The translations under genes were made by a program, and so were the position numbers. DNA of 64,000 nt from Pseudofulvibacter geojedonensis (GTDB lineage Bacteria; Bacteroidota; Bacteroidia; Flavobacteriales; Flavobacteriaceae). The first letter of the stretch is position 1; each line of letters starts with the position of its first letter. The stretch spans positions 110,343 through 174,342 of the forward strand of contig NZ_JBHTJM010000001.1 of the NCBI RefSeq assembly GCF_042675745.1. Reading direction: 5' to 3'. Under the pieces are notes generated by a model. That model saw only the letters and a list, made by a program, of their open reading frames with translations, was not told where the DNA came from and did no database searches. Positions 24,528 to 33,980 of the stretch are shown here, one piece after another.

Positions 24528-25316
24528 ATGTTTGAAATCTTTACAACACCTGATGCTTGGGTAGCATTATTAACCCTAACTTTTTTAGAAATTGTTTTAG
24601 GTATAGATAATATTATTTTTATCTCTATTGCTTCTAGTAAATTACCTGAAAATCAACAAAAAAAAGCTACTAATATTGGTTTAATATTAGCTATGGCATT
24701 ACGTATTGTGCTATTATTTGGTATTTCTTATTTAACAGCATTAAGTGCTCCTTTTTGGCATATTAATCTTTCGTGGATTCAAGGTGGTATATCAGGGCAA
24801 GCATTGATACTATTTGCAGGCGGCCTTTTTCTGCTTTATAAAAGCACCAAAGAGATTGCTGAAAAGGTTGAAGAACCTGAACATGACAAAGAAGAAGTAA
24901 AAAAATCTAGGTCTTCTTCTCTATCAAATGCAATTGTTCAAATAACTATGATTAATATAGTTTTTTCATTTGATTCTATATTAACGGCTATTGGTATGAC
25001 TAATGGTATTGGAGATAAACCAAACGATGCTTTAATTTTAATGATTGTAGCTGTAGTTATTTCTGTTATTATTATGATGTTATTTGCTAACCCTGTTGGT
25101 AAATTTGTAAACAAGCATCCTTCTGTACAAGTTCTTGGCTTATCTTTTTTAATCCTGATAGGTTTTATGTTAATTGCTGAAGCTGCACACTTATCACATT
25201 TAACTGTATTCGAACAATCTATTGGTGCCATACCAAAAGGCTATTTGTATTTTGCAATTTCTTTCTCTCTTTTAGTAGAATTTTTAAATATGCGAATGAG
25301 AAAAAACAATAAATAA
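24528..25316 (+). CDS. TerC family integral membrane protein
   Basis: 262 aa with about seven hydrophobic helices. Family hallmarks are the acidic residues inside membrane segments: EIVLGIDNIIFISIA near residue 22 and INIVFSFDSILTAIGM near residue 150. TerC/Alx-type proteins are implicated in metal (manganese, tellurite-linked) export and in metalating exoenzymes. A charged loop (KEIAEKVEEPEHDKEEVKKS) separates the two halves. Co-transcribed with the preceding lipoprotein gene. Confidence 0.92.
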   Translation: MFEIFTTPDAWVALLTLTFLEIVLGIDNIIFISIASSKLPENQQKKATNIGLILAMALRIVLLFGISYLTALSAPFWHINLSWIQGGISGQALILFAGGLFLLYKSTKEIAEKVEEPEHDKEEVKKSRSSSLSNAIVQITMINIVFSFDSILTAIGMTNGIGDKPNDALILMIVAVVISVIIMMLFANPVGKFVNKHPSVQVLGLSFLILIGFMLIAEAAHLSHLTVFEQSIGAIPKGYLYFAISFSLLVEFLNMRMRKNNK

Positions 25317-25336
25317 TTAATTCTATTTTAGTTTAT

Positions 25337-25369
25337 AAAAAAATCAACGCATATAGCGTTGATTTTTTT
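25337..25369 (+). terminator. terC terminator
   Basis: AAAAAAATCAACGC, loop atata, GCGTTGATTTTTTT, 21 nt after the terC stop. Confidence 0.93.
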
Positions 25370-25405
25370 GTATATTATAGTTTGTTAATTGTTTCCTGAA
25401 CTCAA

Positions 25406-27307
25406 TTGAAAAAGATTATTCTTTATATATTATTCTTTTCTTCTTTTCTAGCTTTTTGCTCACAAAATGAACGTGTAATTAAATATCAGAACAGCACAAA
25501 ACTATCAAGAATAGGAAAATATCTAAGCTTTTATGAAGATACTAGCAATCAATTATCAATTAAGGAAATAAGCAAATTACCTTTTACTCCCTGTATTAAT
25601 AACACACCAAATTTTGGTTTTTCTAAAAGTACATATTGGGTGAAATTCACTTTAGAGAATCTATCTAATACCGAAGAATTCTTACTGGAATTTAATCGCA
25701 TTTACGCAAAAGAACTCTCATTATATTATCAGGTTCAAGATACTAGCTCGTTTTTAGTGAAAAATTACAACGAAAATTCAAAAAAGCATATAGGTAGGTT
25801 GTTTTTATTCGAATTTTCTATACCAAAATCAGAAAAGATAACTTTTTATATTAAACTAAAAACTACTTGGAGTTACTCTTTTCCAATAAAAATAAGTCCT
25901 CAAAAAAATGCGTTCAAACAGTTATTTCATCAAGAACTTATTGGTGGTATTTACCTAGGTATTATATTAATTATGGTTTGTTATAACTTTATTATTTTTT
26001 CATCTGTTAGAGACAAAAGCTACTTGTATTATGTTGTATATATAGCCTCTTTTTTTCTTTTTCAGTTAAACGAACTAGGATATGCCTATAAGTATTATTG
26101 GTATTTAAAACCTTACTTATTTCATATTTTCACAAAAGTAACTCCTATACTCTCTTGTATTACAGCTATATACTTTGTTCGAGATTTTTTAAAAACAAAA
26201 CATCATACGCCAAAATTACACAAGATATACAACTACTTTATAATTGGCTTTATCTGTGTATTATTCACAATTACAAATAATAAATATAATGAGTTTTACT
26301 ATACCATATTTAATGTCATAGCTTTTAGCATTTCTATATTCACTTTAATTGTTGCTATTGTTATTTTAAAAAAAGGATTTTCTCCCGCTAAATTTTTCTT
26401 AATAGCTTGGTCTATATTATTGCTATCTATTATTCAATATACACTTAGTAACTTAGATATTATACCATATTTTTCTTTTACAAGATATTCTTTAGAAATT
26501 GGCTCTATTATAGAAATTGTTCTACTCTCTTTTGGTCTTACATATCGTATTAATGTATTAATGAAAGAAAAAGAAAAATCGCAAGCTTTAGCGTTAGAAT
26601 TAGCAAAAGAAAACGAACTTATAATTACACAAGAAAACCAAAAGTTGGAAGAGTTAGTTAATAAACGTACAAATAAATTAGCATTAAAAAACATTCAAAT
26701 ACTTGGACAAAATGAAGAGAAATCTACTATGATGAGAGAAATACATCATCGAGTTAAAAACAATTTACAAATGATTAATAGCATGATTCGCATGCAATCA
26801 AAATTTGTGAATAGCAGTGATTCTAAAGACGTCCTTAATAAAGTACAGAGGAGGATTATTGTTATGGCGCAGCTTCATGAAAAAATGTATTTATCTAAAG
26901 ACTTAAAATCTATACGTATCAATTCTTATTTAACAAATATGATTTCTGATATTTTTAAAAACGATGAGAATGATAATTCTTTTATTTTAAATATTTCTGA
27001 AGAGCTAGAATTCAATACCGAAAATGCACTCTCTGTAGGTTTACTTATTAATGAACTTATAAATTATACTTTGCCTCAGGTTAAAAATGACATCATCAAT
27101 ATTGAAATCAAAGAAGTTCAAAAAAATGAATTTATTTTAACTTTCTTCAATAAAAATAAGGGCATTAGCTATAGTAGTTTAATGAAAAAAACATCTTTAA
27201 CTCAAAGATTAACTTTAAACTTTATAAAACAACTTAACGGTTCTATTCCAGAAAATCAACATGTAAATAACGAGCATGCGCTTGTAGTAAAATTCGATAC
27301 TTTGTAG
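25406..27307 (+). CDS. 7TM-DISM sensor histidine kinase with degenerate ATPase domain
   Basis: 633 aa: signal peptide (1-19), extracellular 7TMR-DISMED2 sensor domain (~25-165), seven membrane helices (~178-380), a coiled coil (~385-435) and a HisKA_2 dimerisation domain with phospho-acceptor His447 in REIHHRVKNNLQM. The ATP-binding part is eroded compared with the adjacent paralogue: the N-box reads NELINYTLPQV where the paralogue has SELVINSLKHAF, and the G1 box DNGIGF is replaced by NKNKGIS. It therefore looks unable to bind ATP and may be phosphorylated in trans. TTG at 25406 is the only start that keeps the signal peptide (a stop lies three codons upstream). The paralogue follows 34 nt downstream. 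Confidence 0.85.
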   Translation: MKKIILYILFFSSFLAFCSQNERVIKYQNSTKLSRIGKYLSFYEDTSNQLSIKEISKLPFTPCINNTPNFGFSKSTYWVKFTLENLSNTEEFLLEFNRIYAKELSLYYQVQDTSSFLVKNYNENSKKHIGRLFLFEFSIPKSEKITFYIKLKTTWSYSFPIKISPQKNAFKQLFHQELIGGIYLGIILIMVCYNFIIFSSVRDKSYLYYVVYIASFFLFQLNELGYAYKYYWYLKPYLFHIFTKVTPILSCITAIYFVRDFLKTKHHTPKLHKIYNYFIIGFICVLFTITNNKYNEFYYTIFNVIAFSISIFTLIVAIVILKKGFSPAKFFLIAWSILLLSIIQYTLSNLDIIPYFSFTRYSLEIGSIIEIVLLSFGLTYRINVLMKEKEKSQALALELAKENELIITQENQKLEELVNKRTNKLALKNIQILGQNEEKSTMMREIHHRVKNNLQMINSMIRMQSKFVNSSDSKDVLNKVQRRIIVMAQLHEKMYLSKDLKSIRINSYLTNMISDIFKNDENDNSFILNISEELEFNTENALSVGLLINELINYTLPQVKNDIINIEIKEVQKNEFILTFFNKNKGISYSSLMKKTSLTQRLTLNFIKQLNGSIPENQHVNNEHALVVKFDTL

Positions 27308-27365
27308 TTTACTTTACATCTATAATGTTGTATATTTATAGTTGATAGCTTTTACGTATTTAATT

Positions 27366-29270
27366 TTGAGAATAAATCTTCTTATTTATTTTATCCTTCT
27401 TTCGTTTTTCCATTGTTCTGCAAAAGAAAAAGAATTAGTTATTTCTAATAGCTCTAAAATTATACGAGTAGGTCCGTATATGGAAATATTACAAGACTCT
27501 ACTAACCAACTATCTATAAATGATGTATCTAAACTAAATGGCTTTGTAAATTACAATATGTTAATTCCTAGTTTTGGCTTATCTAACGATAATTTTTGGG
27601 CTAGATTTACAGTAAAAAACAACTCCGATCATGAAAACTTTACTTTCGAATTCAACAAAGTTGATATATTAACCTTAAACCTATACTCTGTTAATGGAGA
27701 AATTTATTCTGAACAGAAAATAAATATAGATGACCAAAAGTTTAGTGGAAGAGTTTTTCTTTTTAACACCATCATACCTAAAGGTGAGAGTAAAACATTT
27801 TATTTAGAGTTTAAAACCAAGTGGAATGTTACTTTTCCGTTACAAATTGGAGAAAAAAAGCAAGTGCTTTATGGTCTTTTTAACGACGAGTTAATTAATG
27901 GTTTGTATGTTGGTATCTTTCTCATTATGGTTTTTTATAATTTGTTTTTATACTGTTCCATAAAAGATAAAAGTTATTTATACTATGTAATCTATATTTT
28001 TTGTTTTTTACTGTATCAGCTAAATGAGAGCGGTTATTTATATAAATATTTTCTGTATAAAAATCCTTACCTATACAGTGTACTAGCAAAATTATTTCCA
28101 ATAATAACATCTATATCTGCTATTTATTTTATTAGAAACTTTATTCAATCTAAAAAATATATTCCAAGATTGGATAAATTATACAATATATTAATAGTAC
28201 TTTTTTTATGTAACATTCCGCTTATTTTCAATTCAAAATATAATGGTATTGCTTTTTTATCTCTCAATATATTGAGTTTAACTGCTGCTATATACGCTTT
28301 TATAATTGGCGCTATAGTAATTGCTAAAGGATTTAAGCCTGCTATATTTTTTATAATAGCTTGGACAGTGTTAATTATATCTATTTCTCAATTTACCTTA
28401 AGTAACTTAGGTATTTTGCCTTATTATGCTATTACAGACCATTCTTTAAAAATTGGTTCTGTTATAGAAATTGTACTCCTATCTTTAGGTTTAGCAAATA
28501 GAATAAATGTGTTAACAAAAGAGAAAGAGCTTTCGCAGGCAAAATCATTAAAACTTGCCGAAGAAAAAAAAGCAATCATTACTCAACAAAAGCAACGTTT
28601 AGAAAAACTAGTTCTTGAAAGAACAAAAAGTTTAGAGCTTAAAAATAAAACTATAGTAGAACAGCACGAAGAAAAATCTACAATGATGAGAGAAATTCAT
28701 CATAGAGTTAAAAATAATTTGCAAATGATTAATAGTATGATTCGCATGCAAGCAAGGTATGTAGAAGATCCAAACTCTTCTGAAGTATTGAGCAAAGTAC
28801 AAAGAAGAATACTTACAATGGCGAAATTACATGAAAAAATGTATCAATCAGACAATTTAAAACTAATTGATTTGAACGATTACATTCACAATATAGTTTC
28901 TGATTTATTTGAGATTCACAGTAATGAAAAGACAAATTATTCAATAAATATAGACTCAAAAGTCACTTTTGAAACAGAAATTATTCTGTACATCGGACTT
29001 GTTATTAGCGAACTAGTTATTAACTCTTTAAAACATGCTTTTCCTGGTAAAGACGGTTTTATATTAATAGAATTAAGCAATAGAACTCTAAATGCATTTG
29101 AATTAAAAATTTCTGATAATGGAATAGGGTTTGATGTAGAAAAATTCAATAGCAGTAACTCATTAGGTCAACGTTTAATAAAAAGCTTCGTTAGGCAATT
29201 AAACGGCGAATTATTTATATCTAGTAATGAATACGGCAGTAGTTTTACCATTAATTTTACAACTAATTAA
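27366..29270 (+). CDS. 7TM-DISM sensor histidine kinase (intact paralogue)
   Basis: About 634 aa, colinear with the preceding kinase along its whole length (DISM sensor, seven TM helices, coiled coil, REIHHRVKNNLQMINSMIRMQ H-box), indicating tandem duplication. Unlike its neighbour it keeps a full ATP site: N-box ELVINSLKHAF, G1 box SDNGIGF, and SLGQRLIKSFVRQL with the GSSFTINF ending. No response regulator gene is adjacent. The start is uncertain: TTG at 27366 (MRINLLIYFILL) gives a standard signal peptide and matches the paralogue, while TTG at 27342 adds eight residues. Its stop overlaps the convergent MscS stop by 4 nt. Confidence 0.9.
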   Translation: MRINLLIYFILLSFFHCSAKEKELVISNSSKIIRVGPYMEILQDSTNQLSINDVSKLNGFVNYNMLIPSFGLSNDNFWARFTVKNNSDHENFTFEFNKVDILTLNLYSVNGEIYSEQKINIDDQKFSGRVFLFNTIIPKGESKTFYLEFKTKWNVTFPLQIGEKKQVLYGLFNDELINGLYVGIFLIMVFYNLFLYCSIKDKSYLYYVIYIFCFLLYQLNESGYLYKYFLYKNPYLYSVLAKLFPIITSISAIYFIRNFIQSKKYIPRLDKLYNILIVLFLCNIPLIFNSKYNGIAFLSLNILSLTAAIYAFIIGAIVIAKGFKPAIFFIIAWTVLIISISQFTLSNLGILPYYAITDHSLKIGSVIEIVLLSLGLANRINVLTKEKELSQAKSLKLAEEKKAIITQQKQRLEKLVLERTKSLELKNKTIVEQHEEKSTMMREIHHRVKNNLQMINSMIRMQARYVEDPNSSEVLSKVQRRILTMAKLHEKMYQSDNLKLIDLNDYIHNIVSDLFEIHSNEKTNYSINIDSKVTFETEIILYIGLVISELVINSLKHAFPGKDGFILIELSNRTLNAFELKISDNGIGFDVEKFNSSNSLGQRLIKSFVRQLNGELFISSNEYGSSFTINFTTN

Positions 29271-30121
29271 TTGATAATTCTTCTAATTTGTATAGGTAAT
29301 TCTACTTTTTCTGCTATAAAGCGCTTATGTACAGCTTCTTTTAAATCACACTTCATTTTAAACTCCCATAATGGTTCACTTAACCATATATAAGCCCTTA
29401 TTTGCACTCCTATTTCACTAACTTCTACTACACGAATATCAAATTGAGGAATATTTTTTACTACGTCTTCTGGTTTTCTATTATCTATAACAAACTCTAA
29501 TTTATTGGCTTCTTCTTTAATGATTTTTTTAGCCAAATCTATATCTGCATGTAACCCTACTAAAAAATTATTAAAACTAAGTACTTTGGCTTCATCTATA
29601 GTATGATTTAAAACAGACTCTGTACTTATAATAGAATTCGGTATTATTAAACGCTTGTTTTCAAAATTATTTATAACAGTATGTCGTAGCGTAATATCTT
29701 CTACTATTCCGCTTCTTTCATTATCTAATTTTATATAGTCGCCTACTCTAAATGGTTTAAAAATAACTATAAAAAAACCAGCAACTAAATTAGATAATGC
29801 GTCTTGAGCAGCAAAACCTACAATAGCAGCTAATATTCCAGCACCAGAAAAAATATAGCCCGCTTTTTCTTTAAAAACAGGTATCGTACCTACAACAATA
29901 GCCAATGCTAATAAACCAAAGATAAAACGCAATGAATTACGTGTAAACTTTAGACTTGTAACTCCTATTTTTTCTTTTGTTAAGTTTCTTTTTAAAAAAA
30001 AGATAAGTATTGTTCTAGCAATTCTAGAGGTAACCCAACAGGCAAAAACCACTAAAAAAACATAAACTGCTATGCTTAGTGGATCTTTTAAATTAAAAAG
30101 CGAAGTTATCTGCTTCAACAT
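29267..30121 (-). CDS. MscS family mechanosensitive ion channel
   Basis: 284 aa. Three hydrophobic helices in the first ~110 residues, with TM3 and its amphipathic extension GYIFSGAGILAAIVGFAAQDALSNLVAGFFIVIFKPFRVGD followed by the beta domain (DYIKLDNERSGIVEDITLRHTVI) that defines MscS channels. These open under membrane tension to release solutes during hypo-osmotic shock. The C-terminal alpha/beta domain ends EKVELPIQIRRI. Monocistronic. Confidence 0.94.
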   Translation of the reverse strand: MLKQITSLFNLKDPLSIAVYVFLVVFACWVTSRIARTILIFFLKRNLTKEKIGVTSLKFTRNSLRFIFGLLALAIVVGTIPVFKEKAGYIFSGAGILAAIVGFAAQDALSNLVAGFFIVIFKPFRVGDYIKLDNERSGIVEDITLRHTVINNFENKRLIIPNSIISTESVLNHTIDEAKVLSFNNFLVGLHADIDLAKKIIKEEANKLEFVIDNRKPEDVVKNIPQFDIRVVEVSEIGVQIRAYIWLSEPLWEFKMKCDLKEAVHKRFIAEKVELPIQIRRIIN

Positions 30122-30187
30122 TATTTTTATATTTAATAATACAAAACTAATAAATTGTTTTTGCCTTGTTCTTAAATTGAGCTTAAA

Positions 30188-33100
30188 TTACTTTTTATCT
30201 TTACCCAAAGATATTTTGTAATCTTCTACACTTCCTTTTACCTTTAAATTAAGATAACGTATTTTTTTAGAAGTATCTACCTCAACAATTTTATCTTCTT
30301 GATTTACATCAACACTATCTTTCTTACTACCAAAAAGTTTGTGTTTTGCAGCTTTCCTTACTGTTTTCCAAGGTATTCTAATATAATAATCTATTTGTTG
30401 ATCTGTATCATGTGTGCCTGATATTTCTATATGACCAAGAGTAGATTCAATAGCCATTTTAGGGATGATAATTTTTCCTTTTTGTACATCTAAATGGTTT
30501 TGAAGCGTATCAAATCTAATATTTCGTAAATTCTTGTCTCCCATATAATCAGATAAAGCCAGCATAGGGTCGTAATTTTTCAACTTCCCATTTAGTACTT
30601 TTACATCCATTTGAATGTCTGACTGATTTAAATCTGGCACTAAATCTGGATACACTCTTATTGTACCTTTAAGCCTTGTAGATAACTTCCCCTCTAAATT
30701 CTCTGAAACCAAATGATCTTGACCGAAATTTTCAAACTTGAATAACAACTTATCTAAATCTACATTTTCTGCAACCAAGTCTGGTTTCATATAAATGTTT
30801 TTAGCATCACTACCATTAAAATAACCCGATAAATTAATCTTCCCTCCTGCTGCATTCATGCTTAAGGTATCTATATAAACATAATGATTAGGAGTGGTTC
30901 TTAAATTGGCAACTATATTCTGTAAATCGATTCTATGATGAATAAAATGAGTAATAGAAACATTGAACTTCATATCTGTAAACGGAAGCTCATATAAATT
31001 AAACGCTTCTTCATGCTTTTTTACATCATTTCCTTTAGAAGCAGTTGATTCTTTAGAAGATGTTTCCTTTAAATTGAAATTATTCAATTTATCTAAATCT
31101 ATATAATTTGCTTTTAAGACTAAATAATTATCGCGCTTTTTAATAGCCTCATCTTTTCCTAGGTAATAATTTAAGTCTACCGTAAAATTAGTTTTACCTA
31201 TTTCACCATGAAAGTCTTCTATTACTATATGGTCATCCTCATAATGAACTCTACCGTTAAAGTTTTTAAATTGTAGCGGATGTAATTGCATTTTAGTATC
31301 TAACCTATCTAAATCTACATCTATAGAATGCAAAGAAGAGTCTTTATAATGCATACTAGATTTCATATGAAGCGTTAGATTTTCAAATTTTTCGTGTCTG
31401 TAATCTTTTGGAACGTAGTTCTCTGCTTTATATGAAAACACATCTTCTAATCGTAGTTGTTTAGATGTTAAATTAATATCTAAGTCCACATCTCCTTTTA
31501 ACTGCTTTTTCATCCAAAACCCATAATCATGAACCAATCCGTCTAAATGAAAATCTGAATCATCAATATGCCCCGTAAAGTCAACTATTTTTAAATCTTT
31601 ATCGTCTATAAAAATGTCTGAATGAAAATCGTGAAGTTCATGCGGATAATGCTTTAATTGTGCATGCAAACTATCTATTAAAAATTCTCCCTTTGGCAAA
31701 TACTCAAACTCAGTTAAGTCTTTAGCGATCGACTTAAAAGATAACCCTAATCTTAAATCTGTAATTTGCTCGTCTACTCCTATACTATCTTGCTTAGAGA
31801 ATTTAGTTAACTCGGCTATATCAATTAATTTAGATGTAATATCTAAATGTGCTTCTATTGGCTTTTCTGTATGGTGAATGATAGCTGGAAGATCTGACAC
31901 AAAACCTGTAATAGATACATCAGACTTCCCCATTAACATGTCAAATTGATTTAGCTTAGCTCCGTTACCATCCATTACCATATGCACATTTAAATCTTTT
32001 AATGGTGCTGGTAAATCTTTAGAAGATATACTTAAATCTTTAATGGTTAGTTCACTAAAGTAAGCCTGATTAAGCTGATTAAGTGCATGCTGAGGGTTGT
32101 CTATATCTATAATATCATGAAAGTTCATTTGTAACGAAACAGCTCCCGATGTTTTATCTACATTTTTTAGATTTAAAAATTGAACCATAAAGTCTAAATC
32201 AAAATTAGCATCAACTTTCATATCTACTTCTGGCTCTTCAAAGTTTTTAACTATTACCGAACCTAAAAATTTCCCTTCATCTAATTTAGCAGTCATGTCT
32301 ACTAAAGAGAACTCCATTGTACTAATATCTCTCTTTGCTCCATTGGTAAAATGACCTTTAAAGCCCATTTCATCTATACGTTTAGCTTTAGCTGTATTTT
32401 CTAAGAAGGCTTTACTAGCTCCAAACTGAACATCTATTAGAGGTACATTTCCTTTATTAGCAGGTCCGTTAATACTGGCATTAAAGTAAATTTCTCCAGC
32501 ATTTTTATATCGTTCTAAAACTGGAATTAAATCTGATGGAGCAAAAGCGATAAACATATCAAAATTAGGCTTTGTACCCTTGATTGATAAATCTAAATCT
32601 ACATCGTTTTTAGTATCTACAGAACCATTTAATTCAAAATCGCCATGTTCCATTACTATTCCAGATGGTTTGATTTCTAAAATTCCAGTCGTTTCATTGA
32701 AATCTAAGTCGGTATGAACTTCGAAATGTTTTTTCTTTATAAAGGTTGTATCGTTATCTTTTATAACGTTTAATTCAAACTCTGTATCTATATGAGCATT
32801 TATATGCTCATTTTTTTTCTTAAAACCTCCTTTAGCTTCATAAATAAAAGTTTCTACGTCTGTATTAGTAGCCTCATCTAGTTTATGAATATCTAAATTA
32901 CGTAGCTTTATCTTTTTTAAATGAATATTGGCACTACCCTCTTCTGTATCGCTAGTACTTGCTAAAGCATTCTGAATATTAGTAGTGTTATTTTCATGAA
33001 TAACGATATTGAAAACTCCTTCTTCTATTAGCAATGATTGGATATCAAAGTTTCCCGTTACTATATCTAATAAATTAAAACCGACATAGATATCTTCTAC

Positions 33101-33385
33101 ATCCATTATAATTGGTGCCTTATCTTCTTTGGTTTCGTAAATACGAACATCGTCTATTTTAATTGATATATGTGGAAAATTACCAAATACAGAAAGCTTA
33201 CTTTTTCCTACTGCTACTAAGCCTTTATAATCTTTGTTTAGTTTTGCTATTTCATCCTGAATAATACTAGCTTGGTTAGCTTGTATGTACAGCAACAAAC
33301 CGCCAATAAGCACCAGTGGTAGTACTACTGCAAATAATAGTATTCTTTTTAGAAACTTTTTATTTTTTAAAAAGGTTATATTCAT
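30188..33385 (-). CDS. AsmA-like giant envelope protein
   Basis: 1065 aa. A single N-terminal membrane anchor (residues ~14-34, RILLFAVVLPLVLIGGLLLYI) precedes a very long beta-rich periplasmic part of repeated strand patterns (LRNLDIHKLDE, VDLDLSIKGTKPN, VDMKVDANFDLDF), ending in an AsmA_2-like region (GKLSTRLKGTIRVYPDL, LNGKLKNYDPM, HIEISGTHDTDQQIDYYIRIP). AsmA/TamB/YhdP-type proteins bridge inner and outer membranes and are thought to carry phospholipids or assist outer-membrane assembly. An acidic/His/Asp-rich composition is notable. Single gene. Confidence 0.88.
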   Translation of the reverse strand: MNITFLKNKKFLKRILLFAVVLPLVLIGGLLLYIQANQASIIQDEIAKLNKDYKGLVAVGKSKLSVFGNFPHISIKIDDVRIYETKEDKAPIIMDVEDIYVGFNLLDIVTGNFDIQSLLIEEGVFNIVIHENNTTNIQNALASTSDTEEGSANIHLKKIKLRNLDIHKLDEATNTDVETFIYEAKGGFKKKNEHINAHIDTEFELNVIKDNDTTFIKKKHFEVHTDLDFNETTGILEIKPSGIVMEHGDFELNGSVDTKNDVDLDLSIKGTKPNFDMFIAFAPSDLIPVLERYKNAGEIYFNASINGPANKGNVPLIDVQFGASKAFLENTAKAKRIDEMGFKGHFTNGAKRDISTMEFSLVDMTAKLDEGKFLGSVIVKNFEEPEVDMKVDANFDLDFMVQFLNLKNVDKTSGAVSLQMNFHDIIDIDNPQHALNQLNQAYFSELTIKDLSISSKDLPAPLKDLNVHMVMDGNGAKLNQFDMLMGKSDVSITGFVSDLPAIIHHTEKPIEAHLDITSKLIDIAELTKFSKQDSIGVDEQITDLRLGLSFKSIAKDLTEFEYLPKGEFLIDSLHAQLKHYPHELHDFHSDIFIDDKDLKIVDFTGHIDDSDFHLDGLVHDYGFWMKKQLKGDVDLDINLTSKQLRLEDVFSYKAENYVPKDYRHEKFENLTLHMKSSMHYKDSSLHSIDVDLDRLDTKMQLHPLQFKNFNGRVHYEDDHIVIEDFHGEIGKTNFTVDLNYYLGKDEAIKKRDNYLVLKANYIDLDKLNNFNLKETSSKESTASKGNDVKKHEEAFNLYELPFTDMKFNVSITHFIHHRIDLQNIVANLRTTPNHYVYIDTLSMNAAGGKINLSGYFNGSDAKNIYMKPDLVAENVDLDKLLFKFENFGQDHLVSENLEGKLSTRLKGTIRVYPDLVPDLNQSDIQMDVKVLNGKLKNYDPMLALSDYMGDKNLRNIRFDTLQNHLDVQKGKIIIPKMAIESTLGHIEISGTHDTDQQIDYYIRIPWKTVRKAAKHKLFGSKKDSVDVNQEDKIVEVDTSKKIRYLNLKVKGSVEDYKISLGKDKK

Positions 33386-33443
33386 TAATTTTAAAATACC
33401 TAAAATTCATTTATGTAATTAGACGACATTATTTTCAATTGTC

Positions 33444-33887
33444 TTATTCTATTGGGGTCAAGTCCCTTATCAAACATGCAGTTTCATAATCTTCTCTCTC
33501 CAATAGCTCTTGAAGATAATTTTCGATATCAACTTTGTCTGTTGATAATGGATGAATAATCAATTTAATTGTAGTTCCGTAATTGTAATCGGAATTAGTA
33601 TAAGTAAGATGATTATTGTAATATTCCTTACTGTTTAATGTTGATAGATCAAGCCTTTTTATCTTATCATTATATGAAATGTACCAATCAAGAGAATTTG
33701 TAGCCAATGCTGAAACAAACTTTCTACATTCATCGCAAGTTTGAGAATGACGAATAAAATCAAAACCATTTTTCATCTCAATGATGACATTAGGAATATC
33801 TTCATATTCTCTCGGAGTAAATTTAATCCAGTCAACATCACTAATGTTAATATGGACTTCGAGCTTCTTATTAAATATTGAAATCAT
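33444..33887 (-). CDS. hypothetical protein with UVR-like C-terminus
   Basis: 147 aa, no signal peptide. The N-terminal ~110 residues are not recognised; they contain an isolated CDECRK motif. The last ~28 residues (DIENYLQELLEREDYETACLIRDLTP) match the short UvrB/UvrC (UVR) helical hairpin, also found in McsA and ClpC-type proteins, where it mediates protein contacts. It sits alone between the AsmA-like gene and parC with no evident operon. It could be a recently acquired or lineage-specific gene; its function is not predictable. Confidence 0.6.
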   Translation of the reverse strand: MISIFNKKLEVHINISDVDWIKFTPREYEDIPNVIIEMKNGFDFIRHSQTCDECRKFVSALATNSLDWYISYNDKIKRLDLSTLNSKEYYNNHLTYTNSDYNYGTTIKLIIHPLSTDKVDIENYLQELLEREDYETACLIRDLTPIE

Positions 33888-33920
33888 ATTCTGTTTGCAA
33901 TTAAGTATAACTTATTAATT

Positions 33921-33939
33921 TCAGTAATACAATTACTGA
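33921..33939. repeat. short perfect hairpin between parC and the UVR-like gene
   Basis: TCAGTAAT, loop aca, ATTACTGA: an 8-bp perfect inverted repeat, 42 nt past the parC stop and 34 nt before the next start. No T run follows on the minus strand, so it is at best a weak terminator; it could be an operator. Confidence 0.45.
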
Positions 33940-33980
33940 TATACCACTAAATGTTCAAGTATTTTTTAAATTAATAAGAT

